The notes below the pieces were generated by a model. It worked only from the letters and a program-made list of their open reading frames with translations, was not told the DNA's origin and did not search any database. This document shows positions 46,814-56,111 of a stretch of DNA of 64,000 bases, one piece after another. Each line of letters starts with the position of its first letter. Position 1 is the stretch's first letter. Source of the stretch: AP-15 sp963703855. Its GTDB lineage: Bacteria; Pseudomonadota; Alphaproteobacteria; ATCC43930; CGMCC-115725. The stretch covers positions 124,001 to 188,000 of the forward strand of contig CAVPFW010000004.1 in assembly GCA_963703855.1 (NCBI GenBank), written 5' to 3'. Position numbers and translations under genes: made by a program.

Positions 46814-47555
46814 TCAGGCGCTTACCGGCGGCTTGAACTCCGTCAGCCTGAGCCGGGTGCGGTGATCGGGCGGGGCGACCCCGAATGAGGCGGCGCCGGT
46901 GAAATAATCCTTCTGCCATTTCCGGGCGCTGGGCTTCCGACCCGGCCCGCCGCAGATCTTGGTTGAACTCGCGCCGGCTGTCGGCCCAGGCATGATAGGT
47001 CTCGTAGACCTCGGGGTCGGCCTCCAGCGCGCGGATCTCCGGCACGACCTCCTCGACCAGCCCGCGCTTCAGCGGGAAGATCATGCAGAACGGCTCGTCG
47101 GCTTCAAACGGGACCGGGGTGGCTTTGCGGGTGAACTTCCAGTTCATCGTAAAGGTAAAGGGCGACCAATCGGTTTCGACCACCGCGGTCAATGGCTGCA
47201 TGCCGTCTTTGGGCTGGTTCAGCGGGCCGGTCACCATCAGATCGTAGCCGGGCTCGGTGCGGAACAGGGCGTTGACCGTGAAGGTCAGCACCCCGGAGCC
47301 AAAGTGGCTCGACGCCAATGGCGGCCCGCTCGCGGCATCGGCGTGCACGCCGATCGCCTCCAGCCCCGAACCCCCATCCCACTGGGCGACGAAAGGTACG
47401 GTGTTCAACAGCAGCCAGCCATGCGCATTGGCGATGTTGAGCGGCAGGCAGCGATAGGCGAAGCCCTCGGCGGTCCGGTCCATCCACGCACGTCCCACCG
47501 GCGCCGCGACGATCCGCGGCGGCTCCCCCGATGTCGGATAGCAGATCAGGCGCAA
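46814..47555 (-). pseudogene. DUF6065 family gene with a one-base frameshift
   Basis: Probable TTG start at 47555 behind AAGGA. The N-terminal 210 residues hold RAWMDRTAEGFAYRCLPLNI, ANAHGWLLLNTVPF and FCMIFPLKRG, features of DUF6065. After SEAQR the family ending continues in another frame (KWQKDYFTGAASFG to LRLTEFKPPVSA). One extra base at about 46922-46923 explains this, and the length is 3n+1. Read as given, the frame would instead run on into the next gene. Function of the family is unknown. Confidence 0.75.
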
Positions 47556-47595
47556 AGTGCCGATCCTTCGAGCAGGACAGGACGGCGCGCCCCGG

Positions 47596-50506
47596 TCACG
47601 GGACCAGACCGCCGCGGATCCCGGCAAAGACGCCGGAGGCCAGATATGCCGGACCCTTGAGGGCAAAGTTGCCGCCGGTTTCGGTCGCGGGGTTGCCCGG
47701 GATGTTGCCGAAGAATGTCCCGTTTGCCGATCCGCCAAACCCGGCCGGGCCGGTCAGCGCGCCCGAATAACCGGCGCCGACGCCGGTCACCGTGCCCTTG
47801 AAGCTCCTGGTGTCGAAATTGTTGATCGCGAACGCCCCGGTATGCGTGCCGAAATTGTAGGTGTTGGTGAATTGCCCGGCGGCGAGGTAGCTCGCCCCGC
47901 CGTTGACGACGGAGCCGAGGGCGTTGCCGCTGAAGCTTCCGGTGCCGGTCGCCGGCAGGGTGATGCTCGGGATGCCCGCGACCCAGGTGTTGATGTGGGC
48001 GGCGTCTTGGCGGACGACCGCGGTTTCGGCCGCATTCGGGGTGTCGAGCGTCCCGGTCCAGTAGCCCCATTGCAGAAACTGGCACTGCGCGCACAGCCCG
48101 CCCGACGGCAGCAGGTTGTTCGACACCACCCCCGAGCTGACCAGGGCGATTTGCGAGGCCTGCGTAGGGTCGCCGTTGAGCCGGATGTTGACCCCGTTGA
48201 CCTGCGACGGCGTCACCGGGTTTTCGAGCGCCGCGTATCGCGCATTATCGACGAACGCGCTGCGCGACCGGCCGTTGCCGGTGATGCTGCCGAACTGCAC
48301 CGCCAGGGTGGCGCCCTTGGCGTTGAATGCGTCGGCTCCGGTGAAGGTCGCGGCGACCCGGTTATTGGTCGCGTCGGTCGTGACCGAGGTCGTTCCAGTC
48401 GCGGCATAGGGCGAGGCCAGCTTGCCCCCGACGACCGGATACATGATCCCGCCGAACGATCCGGAATAGGTCGTCGTTCCGGGAGTTCTGACGCCGAACT
48501 GGGTGCTCGGCGTCACGGTCGGGGTTGCCGGCTGGTTGAAGGCGTAATTGGACGAGGTGCCTCCCAACGGGGTTTGCACTGCCGTCTTGTTCGGGACGAA
48601 GTTGTCGCTTGTGTTGTACTGATTTTGATCGAGCACAAACCCGCTGATCGGCAGCGAGCCGGTTCCGGTCCCGAAGATGTTGCCGCCGTTGCCGTTGGGA
48701 ACCGTGGCGGCGCCCGAGCGGATCTGAACCGGGGGCGAAGTGCCGTTCGCCAGGTAGGAGCCGCGGATCACCCCGTCGGCGACCACGGCGCCGTTGTCGC
48801 TGGAGGTGAAAAACGCCCCGGTCTGGACGACCAGAGCCGAGCTTTGAGACGCCCCGGCGCCGTTGATCGCCAGGCTCGCCTGCAAGGTATGGGGAGCGGT
48901 GACGTTGGGGTTTGTTTTCGCATTGAACGACCCGAAGACGGATTGCCCCGGGGCGACGACGTAAAGCGGCGAGACGCTCGGGTTGGCGATGTTGCCGCCG
49001 GTGCTCTGCGTGATGAACGGGATCGGCGATTGCAGGGCGGCGTCCTGCTGCAATGCGAAGGTATAGAGCTGCGGCTGCCCCGGCGCCGTTGTCAGCAGCG
49101 GCGAGGTTGACGGAACCGGCTGCCCGCCGAAGATAAAGCCGCGATTACTGGCTAGTGCGGGCGCGACCGGGGTCAGGTTGGCGTAGAAGAACGTCGAATT
49201 GGGCGACATGTAGCTCGTCCCGGTGACCGGGCCGAACGTGCTCGCGGTCCCGGCGGGTCCGAAATTGACAAACCCCGGTTTGACCGACCCCGGGGCGAGC
49301 GGAAATTTCACAACGACCGGGCCGTTGACGGTGGCGAGCGTCGCGGTGAACACGCCCATGAGGGGCTCGCCGACCGGGAAGCTCAGCTCGCCTCCAGTAT
49401 AGGGGATCCGGCCGACTCCGGGGGTCTGGTTGATAAAGCCCTGGGTCTTCGGATCGGCGACCTTGGCGGTGCTCTTGGCCAGACCGGCATAGGCGATGAT
49501 CACCGGCGGCGGGGGCGGCGGCGGGGGCGGCGGTGATGGCGGCGGCGGGGGCGGCGGTGATGGCGGCGGCGGTGATGGCGGGGGCGGTGGCGATGGCGGC
49601 GGGGGTGGCGGCGGTGGCGGCGGGCGGGGGCGGCGGGGATGTCGCAGCCACCGCCAGGCCTTGGTTCGCAGCGACCTGAAGGTTGGTTTGGCTGCCCTGG
49701 ACGACGGCGCTAACCCGCGGTGTCTGCGGCTGGCTTTGCAGGCTGGCGCTGATACTGTTCGAAATCGTGTTGGCGACGCCGCTGCTCGCGACCATGCTGT
49801 CGGTCGGTACCGTGCGCGCGCCGCCATTACCGCCGGGGCGGCCGTCGAGCTGGGCGAGCAGCGCCGTGGCGGCGCCCGGCGGCGCCGGGGCCGGCGTCGA
49901 CGGGGCGGCGCCAGGCCGCGCCACGGTGATCTCGAACCCCGGACGCGTTACCGTCTGCGAGAGGCCGTTCAACCCGGTCACGGTGACGCCGTTGCCGTAG
50001 GCGAAGATGACTTCGAGCGCGTTGCAGCTTGCCGCGGCGCAGTTGGGGTTCAAATTCACCAGCATGATGCCGCCGCGAATCCCGATCGTCGCGGTCGGCG
50101 TGCGCATCGTGATCGCGTTGTCCTGCTTGCTGAGCGCGCCGCCGACAAAGCGGAACACCCCTCGCGTCAGGCTGGCCGCGAGCTTGCCGGTCCCGGCATT
50201 CGGGTCATAGACGAACTGGTCGATGACCATGTCCGAGTTCGGGCCGACCGACATCGTCGACGCGTCGACGAACAAGATCTGGGTCTGACCGGCCTGCTGG
50301 GTGGTGATCCGCTCGTTGAAAACGACGTTTTCGCCGATCACCAGCCGCCGCGGCGCGGCTCCCGGGGCGATGCCGGTGGCGTTGGGGTTGACCGCGCTGT
50401 TGACGCCGATGCGCTGCTGGGCCAACGCCGCCGGGCTGACCAGCGCGGTGCTGAGCAGCAGCGGGGCGAATGCGGCGGCGCGCAGCGGATACCGGACGAT
50501 AGCCAT
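47596..50506 (-). pseudogene. Exported FecR-domain protein with C-terminal TbpB-like barrel, frameshifted in the poly-Pro linker
   Basis: ATG at 50506 starts a signal peptide (LLLSTALVSPAALAQ) without lipobox. A FecR domain follows (about 50-190: RLVIGENVVFNERITT, GVFRFVGGALSKQDN, TPTATIGIRGGIMLV), then an Ala/Pro linker. At about 49624 the frame changes by one extra C in the poly-Pro tract; the other frame continues with poly-Pro and about 630 residues, ending GTFFGNIPGNPATETGGNFA and YLASGVFAG, the closing signature of TbpB-like beta-barrels. Total length is 3n+1, giving about 969 residues if healed. Upstream, in the same operon, is a Slam-like translocon gene. Probably a surface or secreted protein. 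Confidence 0.75.
49497..49635 (-). repeat. Poly-proline coding tandem repeat
   Basis: About 140 bases made of CCG/CCC/CCA proline codons with a Ser codon (TCG or TCA) every five to eight codons. It links the FecR part and the barrel part of the protein and contains the apparent one-base insertion. Such tracts are prone to slippage and to sequencing error. Confidence 0.8.
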
Positions 50507-50520
50507 CCCTCGAACGCTCC

Positions 50521-51951
50521 CTAAAAGCGGATCTGCGGACCGATCAACACCGAAGTGCTATTATAAGCGTAGAGCGGCAGGTTCGACGAGACGATGTCGC
50601 GCTCCAGCTGCAGCACGATCGAAACGTTCGCCATCACCGGCCAAGTCTGGGTCACGCCGAAGCGCCAGCGTTGGGTCAATTGCGTGCTCGTCGAGGGCAG
50701 CAACGGGTTGCCGCTGGTGTTGCAGCACGGGTCAGGAGCCGCGTAGATGCTCCAGGCGCGGCCGACATAGGGGGTGGTTTCCCATTGGTTCGGCGTCAAT
50801 CCGGTCGGGTCGTTGTAGTGAATGTCGTAGGCGCCGGACACGATGTAGGTGCTGTTCGTGTAGAACGCGAGGTGGGTCGTCTGATCGAGATAATCGAACT
50901 CCAGGTTCAACGAAGAATTCGCGGTGATCGGCTTGGCCGCCGACAAGGTGACGAGCTTATCGCTGCCGTTTAGTCCGGTCGACAAGGGACGGGTCGGAGC
51001 GTTCGCGAAATTCTTGCGCCGGAACTCGAAGGTCGACTTCAGCGCCAGATCGTTCCATACGATCTCGTCGTATTCGAGACCGCCGCCGTAAGCGGCAAAG
51101 TATTGGTCCCAACCCAGCCCCACCTCGTCGATGATCGCGTACGGCCGGAACGATGCCGGCCGATCGCTGGCGATTCCGGCGTTGGGAAAGTTGAAGCGCG
51201 GGCCGCCGGTCAGTTCGAGCACGCTGAGATCGAGCCGGTTGACCGCGGAATTGAAATAATGGTTGAGGTAGCCGACCGCAGTGACGTCGATGGTGTCGCG
51301 GTTTTGTGTTTCCAGATCATAGCTGTAGAGCGCGGAAGCGCTGCCGAAAATGCTGCCCGAGGCCTGCTTGGCGAACTGGGTGTTGAGCAGGACCGGAAAC
51401 GGGAAAACCGGCGTCAGGATCGACGAGGAGCCGGCGACGTTGGCATCCGATTGATATTGGCCGCCAAAGAAGACGTAGCCGGAAAAGTGATGGCGCGATT
51501 GGGCCTTCTCGATCTGCGCCAAATATTCGGCGACGCGCCTGCGGACTTCGGGCGGCGGATTGCCGGCCTGCGCCTTGGCGAAATAGTCGCGGGCGAGTTC
51601 ATACGACCCCATGCGGAAGTACAGCGCGCCGAGCTCGAGCTGAACGCGCGGTAAATTCGGGTTGAACAGCAGCATTCGTTCGAGCGCCGACACGGCCGCT
51701 TCGTAATCGCCCAGCCGCGCCGAGACGTCGGCATAGGCGAAGGTCACGTCAAGGTTGGCCGGATTGTTCAGCATCTGTTGGAGGAGGGTGTTTTTCTGCG
51801 TCTCGAGCGCGGCCCGGTCGGCGGTGGAAAGCGTCTGCGCCGCCGCCATCATCGGCAGCATGACAACCGCCGCCGCGGCAATGGCCCGAACGACCTTCGA
51901 GACCTTCGATATCCAACGCGCTGCTCGCCGGTGTCTGTCCAGAGCGCTCAC
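50521..51951 (-). CDS. Slam-like outer-membrane protein (TPR plus beta-barrel)
   Basis: GTG at 51951 (or the GTG just before it) follows GGGGAAGAAG; about 476 residues. A signal sequence (VVRAIAAAAVVMLPMMAAAQ) leads to TPR-like repeats (DVTFAYADVSARLGDYEAAV, RVQLELGALYFRMGSYELAR). From about residue 170 the rest is amphipathic beta strands (HHFSGYVFFGGQYQSDANV to a terminal STSVLIGPQIRF ending in Phe), typical of an outer-membrane barrel. TPR plus DUF560-type barrel is the layout of surface lipoprotein assembly modifiers, which move TbpB-like proteins through the outer membrane. The next gene, 14 bases downstream, encodes such a barrel protein. Confidence 0.78.
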   Translation of the reverse strand: MSALDRHRRAARWISKVSKVVRAIAAAAVVMLPMMAAAQTLSTADRAALETQKNTLLQQMLNNPANLDVTFAYADVSARLGDYEAAVSALERMLLFNPNLPRVQLELGALYFRMGSYELARDYFAKAQAGNPPPEVRRRVAEYLAQIEKAQSRHHFSGYVFFGGQYQSDANVAGSSSILTPVFPFPVLLNTQFAKQASGSIFGSASALYSYDLETQNRDTIDVTAVGYLNHYFNSAVNRLDLSVLELTGGPRFNFPNAGIASDRPASFRPYAIIDEVGLGWDQYFAAYGGGLEYDEIVWNDLALKSTFEFRRKNFANAPTRPLSTGLNGSDKLVTLSAAKPITANSSLNLEFDYLDQTTHLAFYTNSTYIVSGAYDIHYNDPTGLTPNQWETTPYVGRAWSIYAAPDPCCNTSGNPLLPSTSTQLTQRWRFGVTQTWPVMANVSIVLQLERDIVSSNLPLYAYNSTSVLIGPQIRF

Positions 51952-52183
51952 CACTTCTTCCCCCCGACTTGTCCCGCGCCGCGTTCGCGGTCCCGCAGAA
52001 TATACAACCTTACCTAGCTGCGGGCGAGGCTGCAAGGGGCCGGCGATCCCGCCGGCCGGGCGGACGGCGCTTGCTGTGGGCATTCGATCGGGAGCAGAGT
52101 GAGGCGCGTTCGCGCCGGCTGCCGGCGACCGGTCCGCGCGAACGCATGTTGATCGCCGGGTTGCCGACCGGAGGGAGACTTGG

Positions 52184-53443
52184 GTGGAATCGCGGTTTCC
52201 CGATGCGCTCGAAACGCGCGATCCCGCGGTGCGCGAGGCGGCGTTGATGGCGGCGCTTCCCGGGGTGATCGCCGCGGCCAAGGAGCGTTGCCCGGCCTAC
52301 CGCAACCTCCTTGCCCCGGTCCGGGCCGAGAACGTGACCGATCGGCGGGCATTGGCGGAACTGCCGCTGACGCGCAAATCCGAGCTGATCGAATTGCAGC
52401 GGCGCGATCCGCCCTTCGGCGGGTTTGCCGCGGTGCCGGTGTCGGCGCTGCGGCGGATCTTCGTCTCGCCCGGCCCGATCTACGAGCCGGAAGGAAGGCG
52501 CGCCGATTACGGCCGCTTTGCCCGCGCGCTCTTTGCCGCCGGGTTTCGCCCCGGCGACCTGGTGCACAACACCTTCTCCTACCACTTCACGCCGGCGGGT
52601 GCGATGGTCGAGAGCGCCGCCGAAGCGCTGGGCTGCCCGGTGATCCCAGCCGGCCCCGGCCAGACCGAGCAGCAGCTGCGGGCGATTGCCGATCTGAAGC
52701 CGGTCGGCTATGTCGGAACCCCGTCTTTTCTGAAGATCCTGCTCGACCGGGCGGCGAGCGAGGGCCTCGACGTTTCTTCGCTGAAAAAGGCGCTGGTCTC
52801 GGCCGAAGCCCTGCCGGGGCCGTTGCGCCGCGAATTCCGGGGCCGCGGGCTGAGGGTTCTGCAGTGCTACGGCACCGCCGACATCGGCGTCATCGCCTAT
52901 GAGAGCGCGGGCCCCGACGGCGAGGCCGAGGAGGGAATGGTGCTCGACGAGGAGATCATTTTCGAGCTGGTCCGCCCCGGAACCGGCGAGCCGGTCGGCC
53001 GGGGCGAGGTCGGCGAAGTCGTGGTGACGACCTTGACCCCCGAATATCCGCTGATCCGCTTCGCCACCGGCGATCTGTCGGCGATGCTGCCCAACTCCGG
53101 CATCGGCTCCGGCACCGGGCGGACAAACCACCGGATCAAGGGCTGGCTCGGCCGCGCCGACCAAGCCACCAAAGTGCGCGGGATGTTCGTCCATCCCGAG
53201 CAGATCGCCGATGTCCTGCGCCGCCATCCGGCGATCCGCCGGGCGCGGCTGGTGGTCGAGCGCCCCGGCAATGCCGACGAGATGACGCTGTTCGTTGAAA
53301 TCGGGGAGAGGGCGGAAGATCTCATGCCGATTGCCGAGACGGTGCAAGCCTTGACGCGATTGCGCGGGAGGGTCGACGCGGTGCCGCCGGGGAGCCTGCC
53401 CGCGGATGGAAAGCTGATCGAGGACCGCCGCGGCCTCGATTGA
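52184..53443 (+). CDS. Phenylacetate-CoA ligase-like adenylate-forming enzyme (PaaK-like)
   Basis: GTG at 52184 behind GGAGGG gives 419 residues. The fold of PaaK-type ligases is seen: ELPLTRKSELIELQRRDPPF, the substrate segment GTPSFLKILLDRA, LQCYGTADIGVIAYE (adenylate site), RFATGDLSAML and the hinge GRADQATKVRGMFVHPEQI with a likely catalytic Lys. It would activate an aryl or acyl acid to its CoA thioester. The classical P-loop-like SSGTTG motif is weak: the region reads FVSPGPIYEPEG, as in many non-PaaK members. Substrate open. Confidence 0.85.
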   Translation: MESRFPDALETRDPAVREAALMAALPGVIAAAKERCPAYRNLLAPVRAENVTDRRALAELPLTRKSELIELQRRDPPFGGFAAVPVSALRRIFVSPGPIYEPEGRRADYGRFARALFAAGFRPGDLVHNTFSYHFTPAGAMVESAAEALGCPVIPAGPGQTEQQLRAIADLKPVGYVGTPSFLKILLDRAASEGLDVSSLKKALVSAEALPGPLRREFRGRGLRVLQCYGTADIGVIAYESAGPDGEAEEGMVLDEEIIFELVRPGTGEPVGRGEVGEVVVTTLTPEYPLIRFATGDLSAMLPNSGIGSGTGRTNHRIKGWLGRADQATKVRGMFVHPEQIADVLRRHPAIRRARLVVERPGNADEMTLFVEIGERAEDLMPIAETVQALTRLRGRVDAVPPGSLPADGKLIEDRRGLD

Positions 53444-53506
53444 AATTCACCAAAAGGTCACACTTTTTTCAAACCAAAGTCCCAATCCGCTCCCCATATG
53501 TTAGGC

Positions 53507-53612
53507 GTAAGGTCTACCCTTACAGGTTTGTCCCCCAAACCTCGTTATCGGTCGAAGCTTTCGACCGACGGCCAAAGCGGCTCCGGGTTCCCCCTCCGGA
53601 GCCGCCTTTTTT
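53507..53612 (+). ncRNA. Candidate small RNA with four consecutive perfect hairpins
   Basis: Between the ligase gene and ccmA, four perfect stems follow each other: GTAAGG/CCTTAC (53507-53523), AGGTTTG/CAAACCT with loop TCCCC (53524-53542), CGGTCGAA/TTCGACCG (53549-53567) and the terminator stem GCGGCTCCGG/CCGGAGCCGC (53577-53605) with TTTTTT. There is no coding pattern. C-rich loops recall alphaproteobacterial sRNAs that target Shine-Dalgarno sequences, but I cannot assign a family. Exact 5' end unknown; the -10-like CATATGT near 53495 is one option. It could instead be the structured 3' end of the ligase mRNA. Confidence 0.6.
53577..53612 (+). terminator. Strong intrinsic terminator
   Basis: A perfect 10-bp GC-rich stem (GCGGCTCCGG and CCGGAGCCGC) with a nine-base loop is followed after one C by six T. 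It ends the candidate RNA or the ligase transcript and isolates the ccm operon. Confidence 0.85.
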
Positions 53613-53646
53613 GGCGCGATTTCCGGCAGATCCAAGCGGCGCGGCC

Positions 53647-54375
53647 GTGCCCGGGCCGGGCCTGACAGCCCCCGACCTGGCCGTTCCCGACCTGATCGCC
53701 CCCGACCTGATCGCCCCCGACCTGATCGCCGAGGACCTGGCGTGCCGGCGCGGCATGCGGCTGGTCTTCGCCGGGGTCTCGTTCCGCCTGCCGCCGGGCG
53801 GCGCGCTGGTGGTGACCGGGGCGAACGGCAGCGGCAAATCGAGCCTGCTGCGGCTTGCGGCGGGTCTGCTCGCACCGGCGGCGGGCCGGCTCTGGTGGGG
53901 GGCATTCCCGGTTGCGGCCGATCTCGCCGGGCATCACGCCCGCCTCCACCATATCGGCCATCAGGATGCGGTGAAGCCGACCATGACGGCGCGCGAGACC
54001 CTGGGTTTTTGGGCGGCGCTGCGAGGTCGTCGGCTGCCGTCCTCGGCGCCGGCTATTGACGATGCATTGACCGCCTTCGCGCTCGACGCGGTCGCCGACT
54101 GGCCGTGCCGCTGGCTCTCCGCCGGGCAGCGGCAGCGGCTGGCGCTGGCCCGCCTGCTGGTCGCCCCGGCCCCGCTCTGGCTCCTCGACGAGCCGACCAG
54201 CGGCCTCGACGACGACGGCCAAGCCCGGCTCGCGCGGGCGCTCGTGGCGCATCGCGCGACGGGTGGGAGCGTGCTGCTGGCGACCCACGCCCCGCTCGCC
54301 CTCGACGCCGCTGCGAGCTTGGCATTGGACGCCTTCGCGCCGCGGTTCGACCCCGCCTCCATCGAATCGGGATGA
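53647..54375 (+). CDS. ccmA: CcmA, haem exporter ATP-binding subunit
   Basis: The open frame runs through the terminator upstream, so the start must lie after it; GTG 53647 is the best choice (242 residues). Walker A is GANGSGKSSLLRLAAGLL, the signature is LSAGQRQRLALAR and Walker B LWLLDEPTSGLD. It energises the CcmABCD complex that releases holo-CcmE for cytochrome c maturation. The N-terminus carries a PDLIA repeat not usual in CcmA; a start after it would also give a normal-length protein. Stop overlaps ccmB (ATGA). Confidence 0.88.
   Translation: MPGPGLTAPDLAVPDLIAPDLIAPDLIAEDLACRRGMRLVFAGVSFRLPPGGALVVTGANGSGKSSLLRLAAGLLAPAAGRLWWGAFPVAADLAGHHARLHHIGHQDAVKPTMTARETLGFWAALRGRRLPSSAPAIDDALTAFALDAVADWPCRWLSAGQRQRLALARLLVAPAPLWLLDEPTSGLDDDGQARLARALVAHRATGGSVLLATHAPLALDAAASLALDAFAPRFDPASIESG
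53671..53730 (+). repeat. Fifteen-base tandem repeat at the ccmA N-terminus
   Basis: Three exact copies of CCCGACCTGATCGCC (53686-53730) and one diverged copy before them (53671-53685), encoding PDLIA units. Confidence 0.8.
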
Positions 54376-55037
54376 CGGCGCTTCTCGGCATTTTTCGCCA
54401 CGATTTCGGCCTTGCCATGCGGCAGGGCGGCGACGCCGGCCTCGTCCTCGCCTTTTTCGTTCTCGCGATCGTCCTCTTCCCGTTCGGGGTCGGCCCGGAG
54501 CCCGAGATGCTGGGACGCGTCGCCGCCGGGATCGTGTGGGTGGCGGCGCTGCTCGCGGCGTTGTTGTCGCTCGACCGGCTGTTCCAGGCGGATTACGAGG
54601 ATGGCGGGCTCGAGCTGATCGTGCTGTCGCCGGTCCCGCTCGAACTCGCGGTGGTGGCGAAATGCGCCGCGCACTGGGTCGCGACCGGGCTGCCGCTGGT
54701 GCTGGCGAGCCCGGCCTTGGCGCTGGTCGTCGATCTCGCTCCGCGGGCGATCCCGACCCTGATGCTGAGCCTGCTGCTCGGCACGCCGTTCTTGAGCCTG
54801 ATCGGCAGCGTCGCCGCGGCGCTGACCCTCGGCGCCCGGCGCCAGGGCGTGCTGTTGTCGCTCCTCGTCCTGCCGCTCTACGTGCCGCCGCTGGTGTTCG
54901 GCGCCGGCGCGGTCGAGGCGAGCGCGCTCGGAACCGGGCCGCGACCCGACCTGCTGATCCTCGCCGCCCTCGCTCTGGCGGCATTGCCGCTGTGCCCATG
55001 GGCGAGTGCGGTGGCCTTGCGCCAAGCGCTCGAATGA
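54372..55037 (+). CDS. ccmB: CcmB, haem exporter membrane subunit
   Basis: ATG at 54372 overlaps ccmA; 221 residues with six hydrophobic segments. It shows the family text FRHDFGLAMRQGGDAGLVLAF, LSLDRLFQADYEDGGLELIV and LPLYVPPLVFGAGAVEA. Permease partner of CcmA in the inner membrane. Length matches the family. Confidence 0.92.
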   Translation: MTALLGIFRHDFGLAMRQGGDAGLVLAFFVLAIVLFPFGVGPEPEMLGRVAAGIVWVAALLAALLSLDRLFQADYEDGGLELIVLSPVPLELAVVAKCAAHWVATGLPLVLASPALALVVDLAPRAIPTLMLSLLLGTPFLSLIGSVAAALTLGARRQGVLLSLLVLPLYVPPLVFGAGAVEASALGTGPRPDLLILAALALAALPLCPWASAVALRQALE

Positions 55038-55148
55038 GGCGCATGCGCACCGCCGCCGTGCCCCAGCGGCCGATGCGACCGCATCGACGCTGACGGGCGG
55101 CCGGCTTTGCGCTACAAGATGCCGGTTGAGACCATAACTCGGTGGGCG

Positions 55149-55928
55149 ATGCTGAACCGATTTGCCAACCCGGCGCGCTTCATGCGGTTCAGCGCCGCGG
55201 CTTTGCCGTGGTGCGGCTGGCTGACCCTCGGCGTGCTCGGGCTCGGGCTCTGGCTGGCGCTGATCGCTGCACCGCCCGACTATCAGCAGGGCGAGGCCGT
55301 GCGCATCATGTACGTTCATGTGCCGGCAGCGTGGATGGCGCTCGCGATCTATCTGTTCGTCGCGGTCGCGAGCGGCATCGCGCTGGTCGCGCGGCACCCG
55401 CTGGCCGAGATCGCGGCCCGCTCAGCGGCGCCGATCGGCGCCGCCTTCACCTTTGTCTGCCTGACGACGGGATCGCTGTGGGGTCGCCCGATGTGGGGCA
55501 CGTGGTGGGTGTGGGACGCGCGGCTGACCTCGGTTCTGGTCCTCTTCTTCCTCTATCTCGGCTATATCGCGCTGGTGAACGGCTTCGACGACCCCGCGCG
55601 CGGCGTCAAGGCCGGCTCGGTGTTGGCGCTGGTCGGCGTCGTCAACCTGCCGATCATCAAGTTCTCGGTCGATTGGTGGAACACCCTGCACCAGCCGGCC
55701 AGCGTGCTGCGCCTCGGTAAGCCGACGATCGCGCTGTCGATGCTGGTCCCGTTGCTGGTGATGGCGGTGGGCTTCATGCTGCTGTTCGCGACGTTGCTGA
55801 TGGTGCGCATGCGCACCGGGCTGAACGAGCGCAAGGCCCTGGCTCTGTACCTCAACAGCGTGCCCGCGCCGAGGGCCGCGCGCCCCGGGTCGGACGCCGC
55901 GGCGCCGGCCCGTCCGGTGCTGCGCTGA
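55149..55928 (+). CDS. ccmC: CcmC, haem-handling protein
   Basis: ATG 55149 (MLNRFANPARFMRFS) matches the usual CcmC start; TTG 55107 and ATG 55119 are upstream options. 259 residues, six membrane helices. The tryptophan-rich haem motif is GTWWVWDARLTS, flanked by the axial-ligand histidines in YVHVPAAW and WWNTLHQPAS. It passes haem to CcmE. All key residues are present. Confidence 0.93.
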   Translation: MLNRFANPARFMRFSAAALPWCGWLTLGVLGLGLWLALIAAPPDYQQGEAVRIMYVHVPAAWMALAIYLFVAVASGIALVARHPLAEIAARSAAPIGAAFTFVCLTTGSLWGRPMWGTWWVWDARLTSVLVLFFLYLGYIALVNGFDDPARGVKAGSVLALVGVVNLPIIKFSVDWWNTLHQPASVLRLGKPTIALSMLVPLLVMAVGFMLLFATLLMVRMRTGLNERKALALYLNSVPAPRAARPGSDAAAPARPVLR

Positions 55929-55937
55929 GGCGCAACG

Positions 55938-56111
55938 ATGGGAGCCATCAGCGGCTACTTTGCGATGGGCGGCTATGCCGTCTATGTGTGGCCCGCCTAC
56001 GGTCTGGCCTTTGCGGTCTTGGGCGGCTTGGCGTTCGACTCCAGCCGGCGCTACCGGCGGAGCGTCCGCACGCTCGACCGCCTGCAGCGGCAGCTCGGGA
56101 CCAGGCGATGA
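55938..56111 (+). CDS. ccmD: CcmD, small membrane protein of the haem exporter
   Basis: ATG at 55938 gives 57 residues. It has the short CcmD pattern GYFAMGGYAVYVWPAYGLAF, one membrane helix and an Arg-rich cytoplasmic tail. It joins CcmABC and helps release CcmE. Stop overlaps the ccmE start (ATGA). Confidence 0.9.
   Translation: MGAISGYFAMGGYAVYVWPAYGLAFAVLGGLAFDSSRRYRRSVRTLDRLQRQLGTRR

Noticed and set aside
49497..49635. Repetitive GGCGGCGGG tract as a CRISPR or minisatellite outside genes
   Set aside because: It encodes poly-proline in frame with the flanking domains; there are no unique spacers.
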